A stretch of DNA of 64,000 bases from Euzebyella marina (GCF_014855515.1 NZ_JACYFK010000006.1:62001-126000), one strand, 5' to 3'; shown: positions 37,176 through 46,080, counted from the stretch's first letter. Notes: a model not told the origin generated them from the sequence alone. Numbers and translations: made by a program.

Positions 37176-38054
37176 ATGAGCACAAGAAATATAGAATTGG
37201 TAGTTCCCCCCAGACCACCCCATTTTGTCGGTGATGGTTTTCGCGTACATAATTTCATACCCAGTAGTTTTAGGTTAACCATGGAGCGAATGAGTCCATT
37301 CATTCTAATGGATTACAACTCTAAATTCTACTTTCCACCATCCGAAGAGCCCAAGGGGGTTGGTGTGCATCCGCATCGAGGGTTCGAAACCGTGACCATT
37401 GCCTATAAGGGTAAAGTAGCACATCATGACAGTGCCGGAGGTGGCGGTGTTATAGGAGAAGGCGGTGTACAGTGGATGACGGCAGCTTCTGGGGTATTGC
37501 ACAAAGAGTACCATGAGGAAGAATTCTCGAAAAAAGGGGGCGAATTTCAAATGGTTCAGCTATGGGTCAATCTTCCTGCTAAATTTAAAATGTCGGCTCC
37601 TAAATATCAAGCACTTAACCGTGAAGATATGAATGTGCATACATTGGAAAATGGTTTAGGGGATATTGAGGTCATTGCAGGGCAATACGGCCATACAAAT
37701 GGTAGTGCCAGTACCTTCACCCCAATGCATCTGTTTAATGCGAAATTAAAAGAGGGGGGTGAGGCAACATTTAATTTTCCTAAAGACTACAATACGGCCC
37801 TTTTGGTTATTGAGGGAGAAATAATAGTGAATAATGAAGAAAAAGTACCTACTGACCATTTTGTACTGTTTGAAAATAACGGTGAAGATTTTGATATCAG
37901 GGCAACCGAAAATGCAGTGGTCTTGATTCTAAGTGGAGAACCTATTGAAGAGCCAATTGCGGCCCAAGGCCCCTTTGTTATGAATACAAAAGAAGAATTG
38001 GTTCAGGCTATTGAAGATTTCAATCTTGGCAAATTCGGATATTTAGAAGACTAA
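37176..38054 (+). CDS. Pirin family protein
   Basis: Bicupin metalloprotein of 292 aa. The N-terminal cupin has the pirin signature VHPHRGFETVTIAYKG and GGVQWMTAASGVLHKE, containing the Fe-binding His/His/His/Glu set. The C-terminal cupin is degenerate. Pirins include quercetin dioxygenases and redox-sensing cofactors; which applies here is not determinable. First of a three-gene run with a GNAT and a second pirin. Confidence 0.93.
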   Translation: MSTRNIELVVPPRPPHFVGDGFRVHNFIPSSFRLTMERMSPFILMDYNSKFYFPPSEEPKGVGVHPHRGFETVTIAYKGKVAHHDSAGGGGVIGEGGVQWMTAASGVLHKEYHEEEFSKKGGEFQMVQLWVNLPAKFKMSAPKYQALNREDMNVHTLENGLGDIEVIAGQYGHTNGSASTFTPMHLFNAKLKEGGEATFNFPKDYNTALLVIEGEIIVNNEEKVPTDHFVLFENNGEDFDIRATENAVVLILSGEPIEEPIAAQGPFVMNTKEELVQAIEDFNLGKFGYLED

Positions 38055-38064
38055 AAATTAAGAC

Positions 38065-38346
38065 ATGAATTTACAACACGAAGATGATGGTAAAAAGGGC
38101 GCTTTCTTTATAAAAGATGAAGCCAAAAGATTGGCCGAAATGACCTACGTTTGGGCTGGAGCCAATAAAATTATTATTGACCATACCGAAGTAGACGACA
38201 GTTTGAGAGGTCAAGGGGCAGGAAAAAGTTTGGTCATGGAAGCGGTCAACTTCGCCCGGGCAGAAAAAATAAAGATTCTTCCTTTATGCCCATATGCCAA
38301 AAGTGTTTTTGACAAAACGGAAGAAATCAGAGATGTACTTTCTTAA
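38065..38346 (+). CDS. Small GNAT-like N-acetyltransferase (YidJ/COG2388 type)
   Basis: A 93-aa single-domain protein. The acetyl-CoA-binding signature is DDSLRGQGAGKSLVMEAV, and the ending ILPLCPYAKSVFDK is typical of this minimal GNAT family. Located between two pirin genes with 10- and 29-bp gaps, so probably co-transcribed. Confidence 0.9.
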   Translation: MNLQHEDDGKKGAFFIKDEAKRLAEMTYVWAGANKIIIDHTEVDDSLRGQGAGKSLVMEAVNFARAEKIKILPLCPYAKSVFDKTEEIRDVLS

Positions 38347-38375
38347 AATGGTAAGAATAATTAAAAAGAACAAAA

Positions 38376-39089
38376 ATGAAAACGATATTACATAAAGCAG
38401 TTAGCAGGGGCCATGCCGATCATGGCTGGCTTAATACACACCACACTTTTAGTTTTGCTAACTACCATGACCCCGAACGTATGAATTTCGGTGTGTTGAG
38501 AGTATTGAACGATGATGAAGTTTCGGCGGGCATGGGTTTTGGTACGCATGGCCATAGCAATATGGAAATTATTTCCATTCCGTTAGAAGGCGATTTAGAG
38601 CATAAAGACAGTATGGGTAATACCGCTGTTATCAAACAAGGAGACATTCAGGTGATGAGTGCCGGTTCTGGTATTCAACATAGCGAAAAGAACAAAAATC
38701 AAAATCAATTGGTGAAGTTTCTACAAATTTGGGTGATACCCAACAAAGTGAACGTCACCCCTCGATACGACCAGATTACGCTAGATAAAGAAGACACTTT
38801 AAATAATTTTCATCAAATAGTTTCGCCCAATTCTGATGACGACGGAGTATGGATCCATCAAGACGCTTGGTTTCATTTGGGTGATTTTGATAAAGGGGAA
38901 ACGGCCAAATACACTTTAAAAAATAACAATAACGGGCTATATGTTTTTATTTTAGAGGGCTCGGTAAAGGCTTCGGATGTGTCACTTGAGCGCAGAGACG
39001 GACTAGCCTTATGGGAAGTTGACAAAGTAGATTTCACGTTTGACGAGAAAAGCAAGGTATTGCTAATGGAAGTTCCTTTGGCAAACTAG
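38376..39089 (+). CDS. Pirin family protein (YhhW-like quercetinase type)
   Basis: A 237-aa bicupin protein. The metal-binding region FGTHGHSNMEIISIPLEG and VMSAGSGIQHSEKN carry the His/Glu ligands in the YhhW arrangement. It lacks a signal peptide, so is cytoplasmic. Second pirin of the cluster and more YhhW-like than the first; followed by a strong bidirectional terminator. Confidence 0.93.
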   Translation: MKTILHKAVSRGHADHGWLNTHHTFSFANYHDPERMNFGVLRVLNDDEVSAGMGFGTHGHSNMEIISIPLEGDLEHKDSMGNTAVIKQGDIQVMSAGSGIQHSEKNKNQNQLVKFLQIWVIPNKVNVTPRYDQITLDKEDTLNNFHQIVSPNSDDDGVWIHQDAWFHLGDFDKGETAKYTLKNNNNGLYVFILEGSVKASDVSLERRDGLALWEVDKVDFTFDEKSKVLLMEVPLAN

Positions 39090-39109
39090 TACACCGAATA
39101 CGTAGTTCT

Positions 39110-39148
39110 AATAAAGAAGGCGACCTATAAAAGGTCGCCTTCTTTATT
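39110..39148. terminator. Bidirectional terminator between pirin and tetR genes
   Basis: A 16-bp perfect stem (AATAAAGAAGGCGACC with GGTCGCCTTCTTTATT) between two convergent genes. A/T runs at the stem base let it act in both directions. It overlaps the last codons of the minus-strand regulator. Confidence 0.88.
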
Positions 39149-39734
39149 ATTGATAACCTTCTAAAATTCTCTCCATGGCCCAATTGAGGGTTTCTCTGGA
39201 TTCTTTGTTATCGAGCCCGCAAACATCTTTCGTGACCAAAACAGCCTCAATTCCCATCAACAACGTAGCGATTACACTTAATTTCTTCTTTTCTTCACCA
39301 CTCATCTTAATATCATCGGAATTTAAGAACTTACTAATAGATGTAATCCTGTTTTGCCCTCTTTCCAGTTTGGTATCGGAAGATGAAAGAACGGCTCCTA
39401 AAAACTTTTTAGAAGGGTTTTCATTCTTGAAAATAAAATCTAGGTAAGCATTCTGTATACTTTTCATTGCATCGGTAAGGTTAGTTCCCTTAAGGCCCGA
39501 ATTTAATTTTTCGGCATCTGGAACGTTCAATTGCAATATAAGTTCAGTAGCTATATCTTCGGTATTCGAGTAGTACCGATAAATGGTAGCTCTCGAAATT
39601 CCCGCTTCGTGGGCGACAGCGTCCATATTCAATGCTTGGTTGTTTTTTACCAAGTTGTTGGCGGCCTTCAATATCTTCTTACGTGTTTGAAGTTTTTGCG
39701 CTTTTCTACCGGAATTTAAATGCTCATTACTCAT
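39147..39734 (-). CDS. TetR/AcrR family transcriptional regulator
   Basis: A 195-aa regulator. The N-terminal TetR helix-turn-helix is at about residues 17-63 (RKKILKAANNLVKNN then AHEAGISRATIYRYYSN). The C-terminal ligand domain is all-helical and unspecific. It is divergent from a cupin gene; the spacer carries two copies of one palindrome, consistent with autorepression and control of the cupin gene. Confidence 0.93.
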   Translation of the reverse strand: MSNEHLNSGRKAQKLQTRKKILKAANNLVKNNQALNMDAVAHEAGISRATIYRYYSNTEDIATELILQLNVPDAEKLNSGLKGTNLTDAMKSIQNAYLDFIFKNENPSKKFLGAVLSSSDTKLERGQNRITSISKFLNSDDIKMSGEEKKKLSVIATLLMGIEAVLVTKDVCGLDNKESRETLNWAMERILEGYQ

Positions 39735-39750
39735 GAGACAAATGTCTTAT
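39733..39750. promoter_or_regulatory. TetR operator copy 1
   Basis: ATGAGACAAATGTCTTAT is a near-perfect palindrome with core AGACA-AA-TGTCT. It overlaps the tetR start codon. Confidence 0.7.
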
Positions 39751-39785
39751 AAAATTTTGAATGCTAAAAATTAATTTTTATTATT

Positions 39786-39803
39786 GTGAGACAAAATTCT
39801 CAT
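39786..39803. promoter_or_regulatory. TetR operator copy 2
   Basis: GTGAGACAAAATTCTCAT matches copy 1 at most positions, with arms TGAGA / TCTCA. It ends 3 bp before the cupin ATG; centre-to-centre distance to copy 1 is 53 bp, about five helical turns. Confidence 0.7.
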
Positions 39804-39806
39804 AAA

Positions 39807-40250
39807 ATGGAAAAATTAAAGAAATTATGGGTATTGGGTCAAGAAGTAACCCTGCACCCAACCAGCGGTGATTACGATTTGGCCATCATTCAAACTCCGC
39901 CCAAATCGCAAGGGCCTCCACCCCACTTGCACCATGAATACAAAGAAGCCTTTTTTATAATCGAGGGAGAAATGGAGTTTTTTGTCGATGGTCATCATCA
40001 AACTTTGAAGACGGGCGAATCTTTAGATATTCCACCAGGGGTGCTTCATACGTTCGCCAACAAAGGCAATGTACCTTGCAAGTTCGTTAGCATTCACAGC
40101 CCTAAAGGCTTCTTGAATTTCTTTGAAAAATTTGGGGTTCAATATGAACAGGAAAATGCTTTGGAAAAATCGGTTCAACCAGAAACCATTCAACAGGTAT
40201 TGGCAGAGGCTGAAAATTTTGATATGCATATTCCAGCTGTACCCCAATAA
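39807..40250 (+). CDS. Cupin domain-containing protein
   Basis: A 147-aa single-cupin protein. Motif 1 is PPHLHHEYKEAFFIIEGEME with His/His/Glu ligands, and motif 2 is DIPPGVLHTFANKG. A quercetin-dioxygenase-like or sensor function is possible. The ATG at 39807 is preferred over a GTG at 39786 that lies inside the operator palindrome. Divergent from and probably repressed by the adjacent TetR protein. Confidence 0.88.
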   Translation: MEKLKKLWVLGQEVTLHPTSGDYDLAIIQTPPKSQGPPPHLHHEYKEAFFIIEGEMEFFVDGHHQTLKTGESLDIPPGVLHTFANKGNVPCKFVSIHSPKGFLNFFEKFGVQYEQENALEKSVQPETIQQVLAEAENFDMHIPAVPQ

Positions 40251-40410
40251 TCATTGTCTCTTGTCGCTGCAATAGCGACCAGATTCAACTTCCCCCCTTT
40301 ACCGGTTTACGAGATTACCTTCCCCTTCGCATGCCGTAAATCAATGAATATAATTATTTATTGAAGATTCATCAGAGCGGTAAACTAGTCAACTTTAAAT
40401 ACCATCCATC

Positions 40411-40986
40411 ATGAAAAAGCTATCTTACAAACTTTACTTTCTGATCCTAATTCTATCAATCTCCTGTAAAGAGCAGCCTAAAGAAACTACTTCGCCCATT
40501 GATGAGCAAGAACAGGTTCAAGCACAATTAGACCATGGAAAATATATGGTAGATGTGCTTGGTTGTACCGATTGCCACACTCCCAAAAAAATGACGGCTC
40601 AAGGCCCTGTTCACGATATGGACAGATTTTTAATGGGGTTTGATGCCTCCCAACCATTGCCTCCTGTACCTGATAATGTACCTATGGGACCATGGGTGCT
40701 TTTTGCTGGTGATCTCACGGCCGCTGTTGGACCGTGGGGTACTAGTTATGCCGCAAATCTAACACCGCATGAAACCGGTATAGGAAATTGGTCTTTACAA
40801 CAATTTACGAAAGCCCTGAGAGACGGTAAGTATAAAGGCCTAGAAACCGCTCGGCCTATAATGCCGCCGATGCCGAAACACTATGCCTACCTTTCTGATG
40901 AAGATATTGAGGCCATCTTCAACTATTTAAAAACAATACCCGCAAAAGAAAACGTGGTTCCGGCCTATCGACCACCATCTTCATAA
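40411..40986 (+). CDS. c-type cytochrome lipoprotein
   Basis: A 191-aa periplasmic electron carrier. Lipobox SISC (Cys19) follows a hydrophobic signal. A single haem-binding CxxCH (GCTDCHTPKK) lies at about residues 51-60 and a distal Met candidate lies in PIMPPMPKHYAYLSDEDI, a typical cytochrome c C-terminal motif. The partner enzyme is not encoded nearby. Confidence 0.92.
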   Translation: MKKLSYKLYFLILILSISCKEQPKETTSPIDEQEQVQAQLDHGKYMVDVLGCTDCHTPKKMTAQGPVHDMDRFLMGFDASQPLPPVPDNVPMGPWVLFAGDLTAAVGPWGTSYAANLTPHETGIGNWSLQQFTKALRDGKYKGLETARPIMPPMPKHYAYLSDEDIEAIFNYLKTIPAKENVVPAYRPPSS

Positions 40987-41000
40987 AATCAACCTACAAT

Positions 41001-41031
41001 AAAAAACGACCGGAAGAACCGGTCGTTTTTT
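41001..41031. terminator. Bidirectional terminator between cytochrome and gldC
   Basis: Stem AAAAACGACCGG / CCGGTCGTTTTT with a 5-nt AAGAA loop between convergent genes, with a T run on both strands. Confidence 0.88.
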
Positions 41032-41049
41032 ATTTTCTCCTTTAAATAG

Positions 41050-41385
41050 TCATTTTTTCAGCTCTAGTTTCTCTGCAAAATAATCGCAGAAATCCTTCAT
41101 GGTCGCTGTCATTTTCTCGTCTTGCGTAGCTTTCATAAAAGTATCGGACAAAGAAACCAGGGTCTGATGAAAGAATATTTTCATTTCATCAACGGGCATA
41201 TCTTTCGTCCATAAATCAATTTTCAAAGATTCTTGGTTTTTACTATCCCATACCGAAAGCAACATCGCCTTTGCCTCTTCATTATTGATGCCCCCATCTT
41301 GAGCCGACCATGAAAGTTTTTCAGGAACGCGGTTTTCGTCTAACGCTACCTTTAGCGTAATTTCAGATGTATGCAGTTTTGCCAT
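41050..41385 (-). CDS. gldC: Gliding motility protein GldC
   Basis: A 111-aa soluble protein. The beginning LHTSEITLKVALDENRVPE and WSAQDGGINNEEAKAML are typical GldC. In Flavobacterium it is a cytoplasmic accessory needed for efficient gliding and type IX secretion-linked motility. It lies 2 bp after gldB and is co-transcribed with it. Confidence 0.95.
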   Translation of the reverse strand: MAKLHTSEITLKVALDENRVPEKLSWSAQDGGINNEEAKAMLLSVWDSKNQESLKIDLWTKDMPVDEMKIFFHQTLVSLSDTFMKATQDEKMTATMKDFCDYFAEKLELKK

Positions 41386-41387
41386 TC

Positions 41388-42371
41388 TTATTTTGCAGGT
41401 TTATAATTTGATTTTTTAAATATTTCATCGGCCGGTAGGCTAAGCATCTGCTGAAGTGAAACAGAATTATTGTTCATAAAAGACCGCACGATTTGCCAGC
41501 CGATATACCGCCCTATTCTGCCCGGAGATTCATTATCCAGTTCTAAACCGAATTTAGAAAAAGGTGCCGGGTCGAGAAATCTTCTGGAAAGCTTGTTGTC
41601 GGTACTGTATAAATATTCGTTTTCAATAAAATTTCTCCAGATAGATTCTTCATTGGCATTGGCCCAGGTCATTTTTTCTTTTGAATACCCGATTCTTTCA
41701 TAATCTTCAGACTTGGGTATCAACATGTCTTTCAAATAAAGCTCTTTGCCATAATAAACGATTCTTGCCAGAAAAGTTCTATCGCTGGGTTTGGGCACTA
41801 CTTGCTTGGCAAAGGCGCTGGCAACATCACTTACTAAATACTCTTTGCTCAGCCCTGTTTTAATATAGTTCTGAATATCTCTGTAGAAGTTATGGTCTTT
41901 ACCCAAATAATTGTCGAGGCCTATCAGCAGCAGACTATCGGTCATTATAATACGATTTTCATACTGCACATCAGAGGTCAAGGTTACCACCTTCGGCACA
42001 TTAAATTGCGGAAAGTAATATTTCACATGTCGAAAAAAGTTCTCCAATTCATCGCGCTCATTTTCAAAATCTTTGAATTCATCATTTACCTCATTCAAAA
42101 GTTCTACTTGAAGAGTATCCTGTAGTTTAGCGACCCAAATACTGTCATTGTATTGCGCGGGAAACAAGTAAGGATAAGCTTTCTTTAGTAAAGGAATATC
42201 TAACGGTTTGGCTTGTGCAAACGCTCTATCAAACCTGTCTACGTCAAGTTCAACTTGTATTTTTGCAATCTCCTCCTCAACCTTATCCGTATCATTACAG
42301 CCATAAAACGCCAATGAAATCAGCAATATCATAAAAATGCCCTTCACGGCCCTAAGTATTTTCTGATACAT
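41388..42371 (-). CDS. gldB: Gliding motility lipoprotein GldB
   Basis: Lipoprotein of 327 aa from the chosen ATG (MYQKILRAVKGI), with lipobox FYGC. The segments ELDVDRFDRAF, PLLKKAYPYLFP and GRYIGWQIVRSFM are family-typical. GldB is essential for gliding in F. johnsoniae. The longer frame from 42410 would bury the signal peptide, so I use 42371. Divergent from nadE. Confidence 0.94.
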   Translation of the reverse strand: MYQKILRAVKGIFMILLISLAFYGCNDTDKVEEEIAKIQVELDVDRFDRAFAQAKPLDIPLLKKAYPYLFPAQYNDSIWVAKLQDTLQVELLNEVNDEFKDFENERDELENFFRHVKYYFPQFNVPKVVTLTSDVQYENRIIMTDSLLLIGLDNYLGKDHNFYRDIQNYIKTGLSKEYLVSDVASAFAKQVVPKPSDRTFLARIVYYGKELYLKDMLIPKSEDYERIGYSKEKMTWANANEESIWRNFIENEYLYSTDNKLSRRFLDPAPFSKFGLELDNESPGRIGRYIGWQIVRSFMNNNSVSLQQMLSLPADEIFKKSNYKPAK

Positions 42372-42407
42372 TTTATTATTTAGTCGGTACACATTAATTT
42401 TAACGGT

Positions 42408-42415
42408 CAAAGTTA
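42408..42415 (-). promoter_or_regulatory. Putative -7 element for gldBC
   Basis: Minus-strand TAACTTTG is an exact TAnnTTTG match 37 bp before the gldB ATG. A TTG lies 16 bp upstream, slightly closer than the usual 17-23 bp. Confidence 0.55.
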
Positions 42416-42440
42416 ACGGATCTCTCTAAAACAACATCTT

Positions 42441-43229
42441 ATGCAAACAGAAAAGGTAACGGACCATATTGTTAATTGGTTAAAAAGCTACGCCCAAAAT
42501 GCCGGCATCAAAGGATTTGTAATCGGGGTTTCCGGAGGAATAGATTCAGCGGTTACTTCAACCCTCTGCGCCAAAACAGGTTTAGACCTTCTGTGTCTTG
42601 AGATGCCAATTCATCAGGCAGAGAACCAAGTATCAAGAGCATCTGACCATATTGATTGGTTACAGGCTAACTTTTCGAATGTCAATAGACAACCGGTCAA
42701 CCTTACACCGGTATTCGACAGTTTGGTGGCCTCATTGCCACCCGTTGACAATGAAGAAGAACGTTTTATGTCTCTTGCCAATACTCGGGCCCGTTTAAGA
42801 ATGACCACTCTCTACTATTTTGCCGCTCTCAAAGGCTATTTGGTGGCAGGCACAGGTAATAAAGTAGAAGATTTTGGCGTTGGGTTCTATACAAAGTACG
42901 GTGATGGCGGGGTTGACCTAAGTCCAATTGCTGACCTTTTAAAAACCGAAGTCTACGAAATAGCCAAACACCTGGGCGTGAACGAAGAGATCATTAAAGC
43001 TGCCCCGACCGACGGACTGTGGGGAGATGACCGAACCGATGAAGATCAGATAGGAGCTTCGTACCCAGAGCTAGAGTGGGCCATGGCCATGCAGGAACAA
43101 GGAAAAAGCGAAAACGATTTTTCTGGTCGTGAAAGAGAAGTATTTCGTATCTTTATAGATTTTAATACGGCCAATAAACATAAAATGCTTCCGATACCTG
43201 TCTGCGAAATTCCTGACGAGTTGAAATAG
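42441..43229 (+). CDS. nadE: NAD(+) synthase, ammonia-dependent type
   Basis: Amidates deamido-NAD to NAD with ATP. The N-type ATP pyrophosphatase P-loop SGGIDSA is at residues 31-37, and GTGNKVEDFGVGFYTKYGDG and PTDGLWGDDRTDEDQIG are signatures. At 262 aa it lacks the glutaminase domain, so it should use ammonia directly. It is divergent from gldB, an order conserved in flavobacteria. Confidence 0.97.
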   Translation: MQTEKVTDHIVNWLKSYAQNAGIKGFVIGVSGGIDSAVTSTLCAKTGLDLLCLEMPIHQAENQVSRASDHIDWLQANFSNVNRQPVNLTPVFDSLVASLPPVDNEEERFMSLANTRARLRMTTLYYFAALKGYLVAGTGNKVEDFGVGFYTKYGDGGVDLSPIADLLKTEVYEIAKHLGVNEEIIKAAPTDGLWGDDRTDEDQIGASYPELEWAMAMQEQGKSENDFSGREREVFRIFIDFNTANKHKMLPIPVCEIPDELK

Positions 43230-43401
43230 CAATTTGACCTAAATAGGTGTAAACTAAACGAATATATTCATAATTCGGGCCGTTTTTGTGAAAAAAATAT
43301 GACATTTGACCCAGAAATTAGATTTATAAAGCTTATTTTGCGTGTCAGTATTTTTTCCCACGCCCTAACCAAAAGTTTATTATCTAGAATAAAAAAACAA
43401 A

Positions 43402-44031
43402 ATGATTAAAGTATTAATTGCGGACAATCACCCAATTGTAAGGATGGGAGTAACGAGTGTTCTGGAAGCTGCTAATGGTTTTGAAGTAGTAGAAACAGCC
43501 TCAACCACTTCCGAGCTCTTTGAAAAATTGGAAAAAGTAACCCCCGATGTAATAATGCTGGAAATGGATATTCCGGAAATCAACGGAATCGCCACCCTAA
43601 GAAAATTGAAGAAAGAAAACCCAGATGTAAAAGTACTTATGTACAGCGGACAATCGGAAGATGTTTATGCTTTAAGTACTATCAGGGCAGGAGCGTTCGG
43701 CTACCTTTCGAAAGCATCTGACATCGACTACATCATCTCTGCCGTGAGAAAAGTTAGCGAAGGCAATATGTTCATCACAAATGAACTTGCCCAGCGATTG
43801 GCATTTGATGAAGGCACTCAAAAACCAAGAAGGTTCTTTAGAAAGCTTTCGACCCGTGAGGTAGAGGTTTTAAAACTATTGGCCAGTGGAAAACGAAACA
43901 AAGACGTTGCCATCGGTCTTAACCTTAACGAAAAAACGGTGAGTACCTATAAAGCACGTTTAATGAAAAAATTGAACGTTGACAATATGGTAGATCTTTT
44001 ACAACAGGCAAAAGCGTTGGAGCTTTACTAA
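43402..44031 (+). CDS. LuxR/NarL-family response regulator with Glu at the phosphoacceptor position
   Basis: A 209-aa protein with an N-terminal receiver (about 1-120) and a C-terminal LuxR helix-turn-helix (about 143-205; LSTREVEVLKLLASGKRNKDVA). In the receiver, IMLEMDIPEINGI aligns with the usual LxDxxMPxxxG. The residue four before Pro58 is Glu54 instead of Asp. The acidic pair is only DN (residues 8-9), while the conserved Ser and Lys (YSG, LSK) remain. This predicts a regulator that is not phosphorylated normally, perhaps locked active. No histidine kinase is adjacent. Confidence 0.92.
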   Translation: MIKVLIADNHPIVRMGVTSVLEAANGFEVVETASTTSELFEKLEKVTPDVIMLEMDIPEINGIATLRKLKKENPDVKVLMYSGQSEDVYALSTIRAGAFGYLSKASDIDYIISAVRKVSEGNMFITNELAQRLAFDEGTQKPRRFFRKLSTREVEVLKLLASGKRNKDVAIGLNLNEKTVSTYKARLMKKLNVDNMVDLLQQAKALELY

Positions 44032-44050
44032 TATAAGCTGGAATAAAACA

Positions 44051-44080
44051 AAAAGGCCCGAACTAATGTTCGGGCCTTTT
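44051..44080. terminator. Bidirectional terminator between response regulator and dnaG
   Basis: Stem AAAAGGCCCGAAC / GTTCGGGCCTTTT with a TAAT loop between convergent genes and T runs on both sides. Confidence 0.9.
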
Positions 44081-44084
44081 TGTT

Positions 44085-46064
44085 TTATGAGAGTACCCTG
44101 TTCAGCTTTTTGTTCAACAGCTTATTTAGGTGCAGATAATTCATAATCTCTTCAAGGGTCTCACGATGATCGGCCGTACTTTCTTTGGTACCATCTTGCA
44201 ATGCAAGCATTCTTTTTTTGATCAAAAAGCAGCGTAAGGTCAATATGGTCTCACTTGTCAATTGTGCGACCCCTAACTTCTTATCTTTCGGAAAAATGTC
44301 TTTTCGCTCCCAATTGTGTAAAATGTATTTTTCCTCTTCCATCATAATCGATGAAATCTCAGAAACTATATCTTGGTCTTGAGATGCCAAAAACCCGCTT
44401 AATTTAAATTCTTCGGTCTGGTTCAATGCCTCAATAAGTTTGTAATATATCTTTCTGAAGTTATCATTGGCCAGCTCAATTTCATCGTCTTGAAGATCTA
44501 AGAATATTTTTTCGAATACTTTGGCCTCAATAGAAATAGGTTCAAGTATTAAATCACCCTCTTCGCTTTCCTTCAATTCCAAATCTTCGAACTCTTCCGT
44601 TTCGCCACCGTACAACAATAAAATTTCTATAATCTTACGCTCAAGCTCGTACTGCACATCTACCTTTTCAACAGTGGCCTCATTTTTGACCACTTCAAAG
44701 GCCTTTTGCTCGGGCTCGTTACTTTTGGCGGCTTCCGACCTACCTTTTTTCGTTATCTGGGCCAAGGTACTAAAAAGTACTCCCTCCGATACATTCATGA
44801 TTCCCGCACATTCCTGAATGTAGATTTCACGTTTGATCCCATCAGGAATTTTAGAAATACTATTAACGATATCCCTGACGGTATCAGCTCTTTTTATAGG
44901 ATCGTTCGCTGCTTCTTTTGCCAGCAGATTAGCCTTGAACTGAATGAAATCTTTCGCATTTTCAGAGAGATAACTTTCTATTTCTTCTAGCTCATTATTT
45001 TTGGCAAAACTATCGGGATCTTCTCCTTCGGGAAACGAACACACCTTCACGTTCATACCCTGTTCCAATATCAAATCGATACCTCTTAAAGAAGCCCGTA
45101 ATCCGGCGGCATCCCCATCAAAAAGAACCGTTATATTTTTGGTCAGCCTGTTGATCAACCGAATTTGCTCGGGCGTTAGGGCCGTTCCACTAGATGATAC
45201 TACATTTTCGATTCCCCGCTGGTGAAACTGGATAACATCGGTATACCCCTCTACTAAGAAGCAATTATCTTCTTTGGCAATGGCCTGCTTCGCATAGTAA
45301 ATACCATATAGAACCTTACTCTTATGATATATTTCACTTTCAGGGGAATTCTGATATTTGGCGGCCTTCTTGTCATTTTTTAAAATTCGTCCGCCAAAAC
45401 CGAGTACTCTACCGCTCATGGAGTGAATAGGAAACATGACCCGCGCTTTGAACCGGTCAAACTTCTTCGGGTCGTTCGCGTTTTGAGGGTTCTCTTTTAC
45501 TATGGTCAAACCCGTTTTCTCAAGATACTCCAATTTATAGCCTTGATCTAGTGCCGATTTGGTAAAACCGTCCCACTGATCCAGACAATACCCAAGACCA
45601 AACTTCTTAATCGTGTCATGATTGAAGCCGCGCTCTTTGAAGTAGGTGAGACCTATGGCCTTACCCAGCTCTGTTTCCCATAACATTTCAGCAAAATGTT
45701 TTTGGGCAAATTCCGATACGAGGTACATGCTTTCACGCTCATTGGCCTCTTGCTTTTGTTCATCGGTGCGTTGGGTCTCCTCAACTTCAATATTGTATTT
45801 TTTTGCCAGATACTTAATTGCCTCGGGATAACTGAAATGTTCGTGCTCCATTAAGAAGGCTACGACATTACCCCCTTTACCACTACTAAAGTCCTTCCAT
45901 ATCTGTTTTACCGGCGATACCATGAAACTAGGGGTACGCTCATCGGTAAAAGGGCTTAGCCCCTTAAAGTTTGAACCGGATTTTTTTAACTGTACAAAAT
46001 CACCGATTACTTCCTCTAAACGGGCAGTCTCAAAAACTTGGTCTATGGTGGTTTTAGAAATCAA
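44085..46064 (-). CDS. dnaG: DNA primase with zinc-less CHC2 domain
   Basis: Synthesises RNA primers at the replication fork. Domains in order: CHC2-type N-terminal domain (about 1-100), primase catalytic core/TOPRIM (about 125-370; VEGYTDVIQFHQRGI and LFDGDAAGLRASLRG carry the acidic metal ligands) and a C-terminal helicase-interacting region. The CHC2 fold is recognisable (FKGLSPFTDERTPSF), but the zinc ligands Cys, His, Cys, Cys are replaced by Ser37, Thr40, Asp58 and Ser61. Length is 659 aa. The start codon is TTG, chosen because MISKTTIDQVFETA aligns with family N-termini. Confidence 0.96.
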   Translation of the reverse strand: MISKTTIDQVFETARLEEVIGDFVQLKKSGSNFKGLSPFTDERTPSFMVSPVKQIWKDFSSGKGGNVVAFLMEHEHFSYPEAIKYLAKKYNIEVEETQRTDEQKQEANERESMYLVSEFAQKHFAEMLWETELGKAIGLTYFKERGFNHDTIKKFGLGYCLDQWDGFTKSALDQGYKLEYLEKTGLTIVKENPQNANDPKKFDRFKARVMFPIHSMSGRVLGFGGRILKNDKKAAKYQNSPESEIYHKSKVLYGIYYAKQAIAKEDNCFLVEGYTDVIQFHQRGIENVVSSSGTALTPEQIRLINRLTKNITVLFDGDAAGLRASLRGIDLILEQGMNVKVCSFPEGEDPDSFAKNNELEEIESYLSENAKDFIQFKANLLAKEAANDPIKRADTVRDIVNSISKIPDGIKREIYIQECAGIMNVSEGVLFSTLAQITKKGRSEAAKSNEPEQKAFEVVKNEATVEKVDVQYELERKIIEILLLYGGETEEFEDLELKESEEGDLILEPISIEAKVFEKIFLDLQDDEIELANDNFRKIYYKLIEALNQTEEFKLSGFLASQDQDIVSEISSIMMEEEKYILHNWERKDIFPKDKKLGVAQLTSETILTLRCFLIKKRMLALQDGTKESTADHRETLEEIMNYLHLNKLLNKKLNRVLS

Positions 46065-46080
46065 ATCGTGACAAAAAAGA

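Noticed and set aside
40263-40279. Hairpin GTCGCT / AGCGAC after the cupin gene
   Set aside because: Short stem and no T run downstream; could be chance.
43229-43401. Promoter for the response regulator with TATTTTG near 43335
   Set aside because: The -7 match is one base short and TTG spacing is about 25 bp; not convincing.
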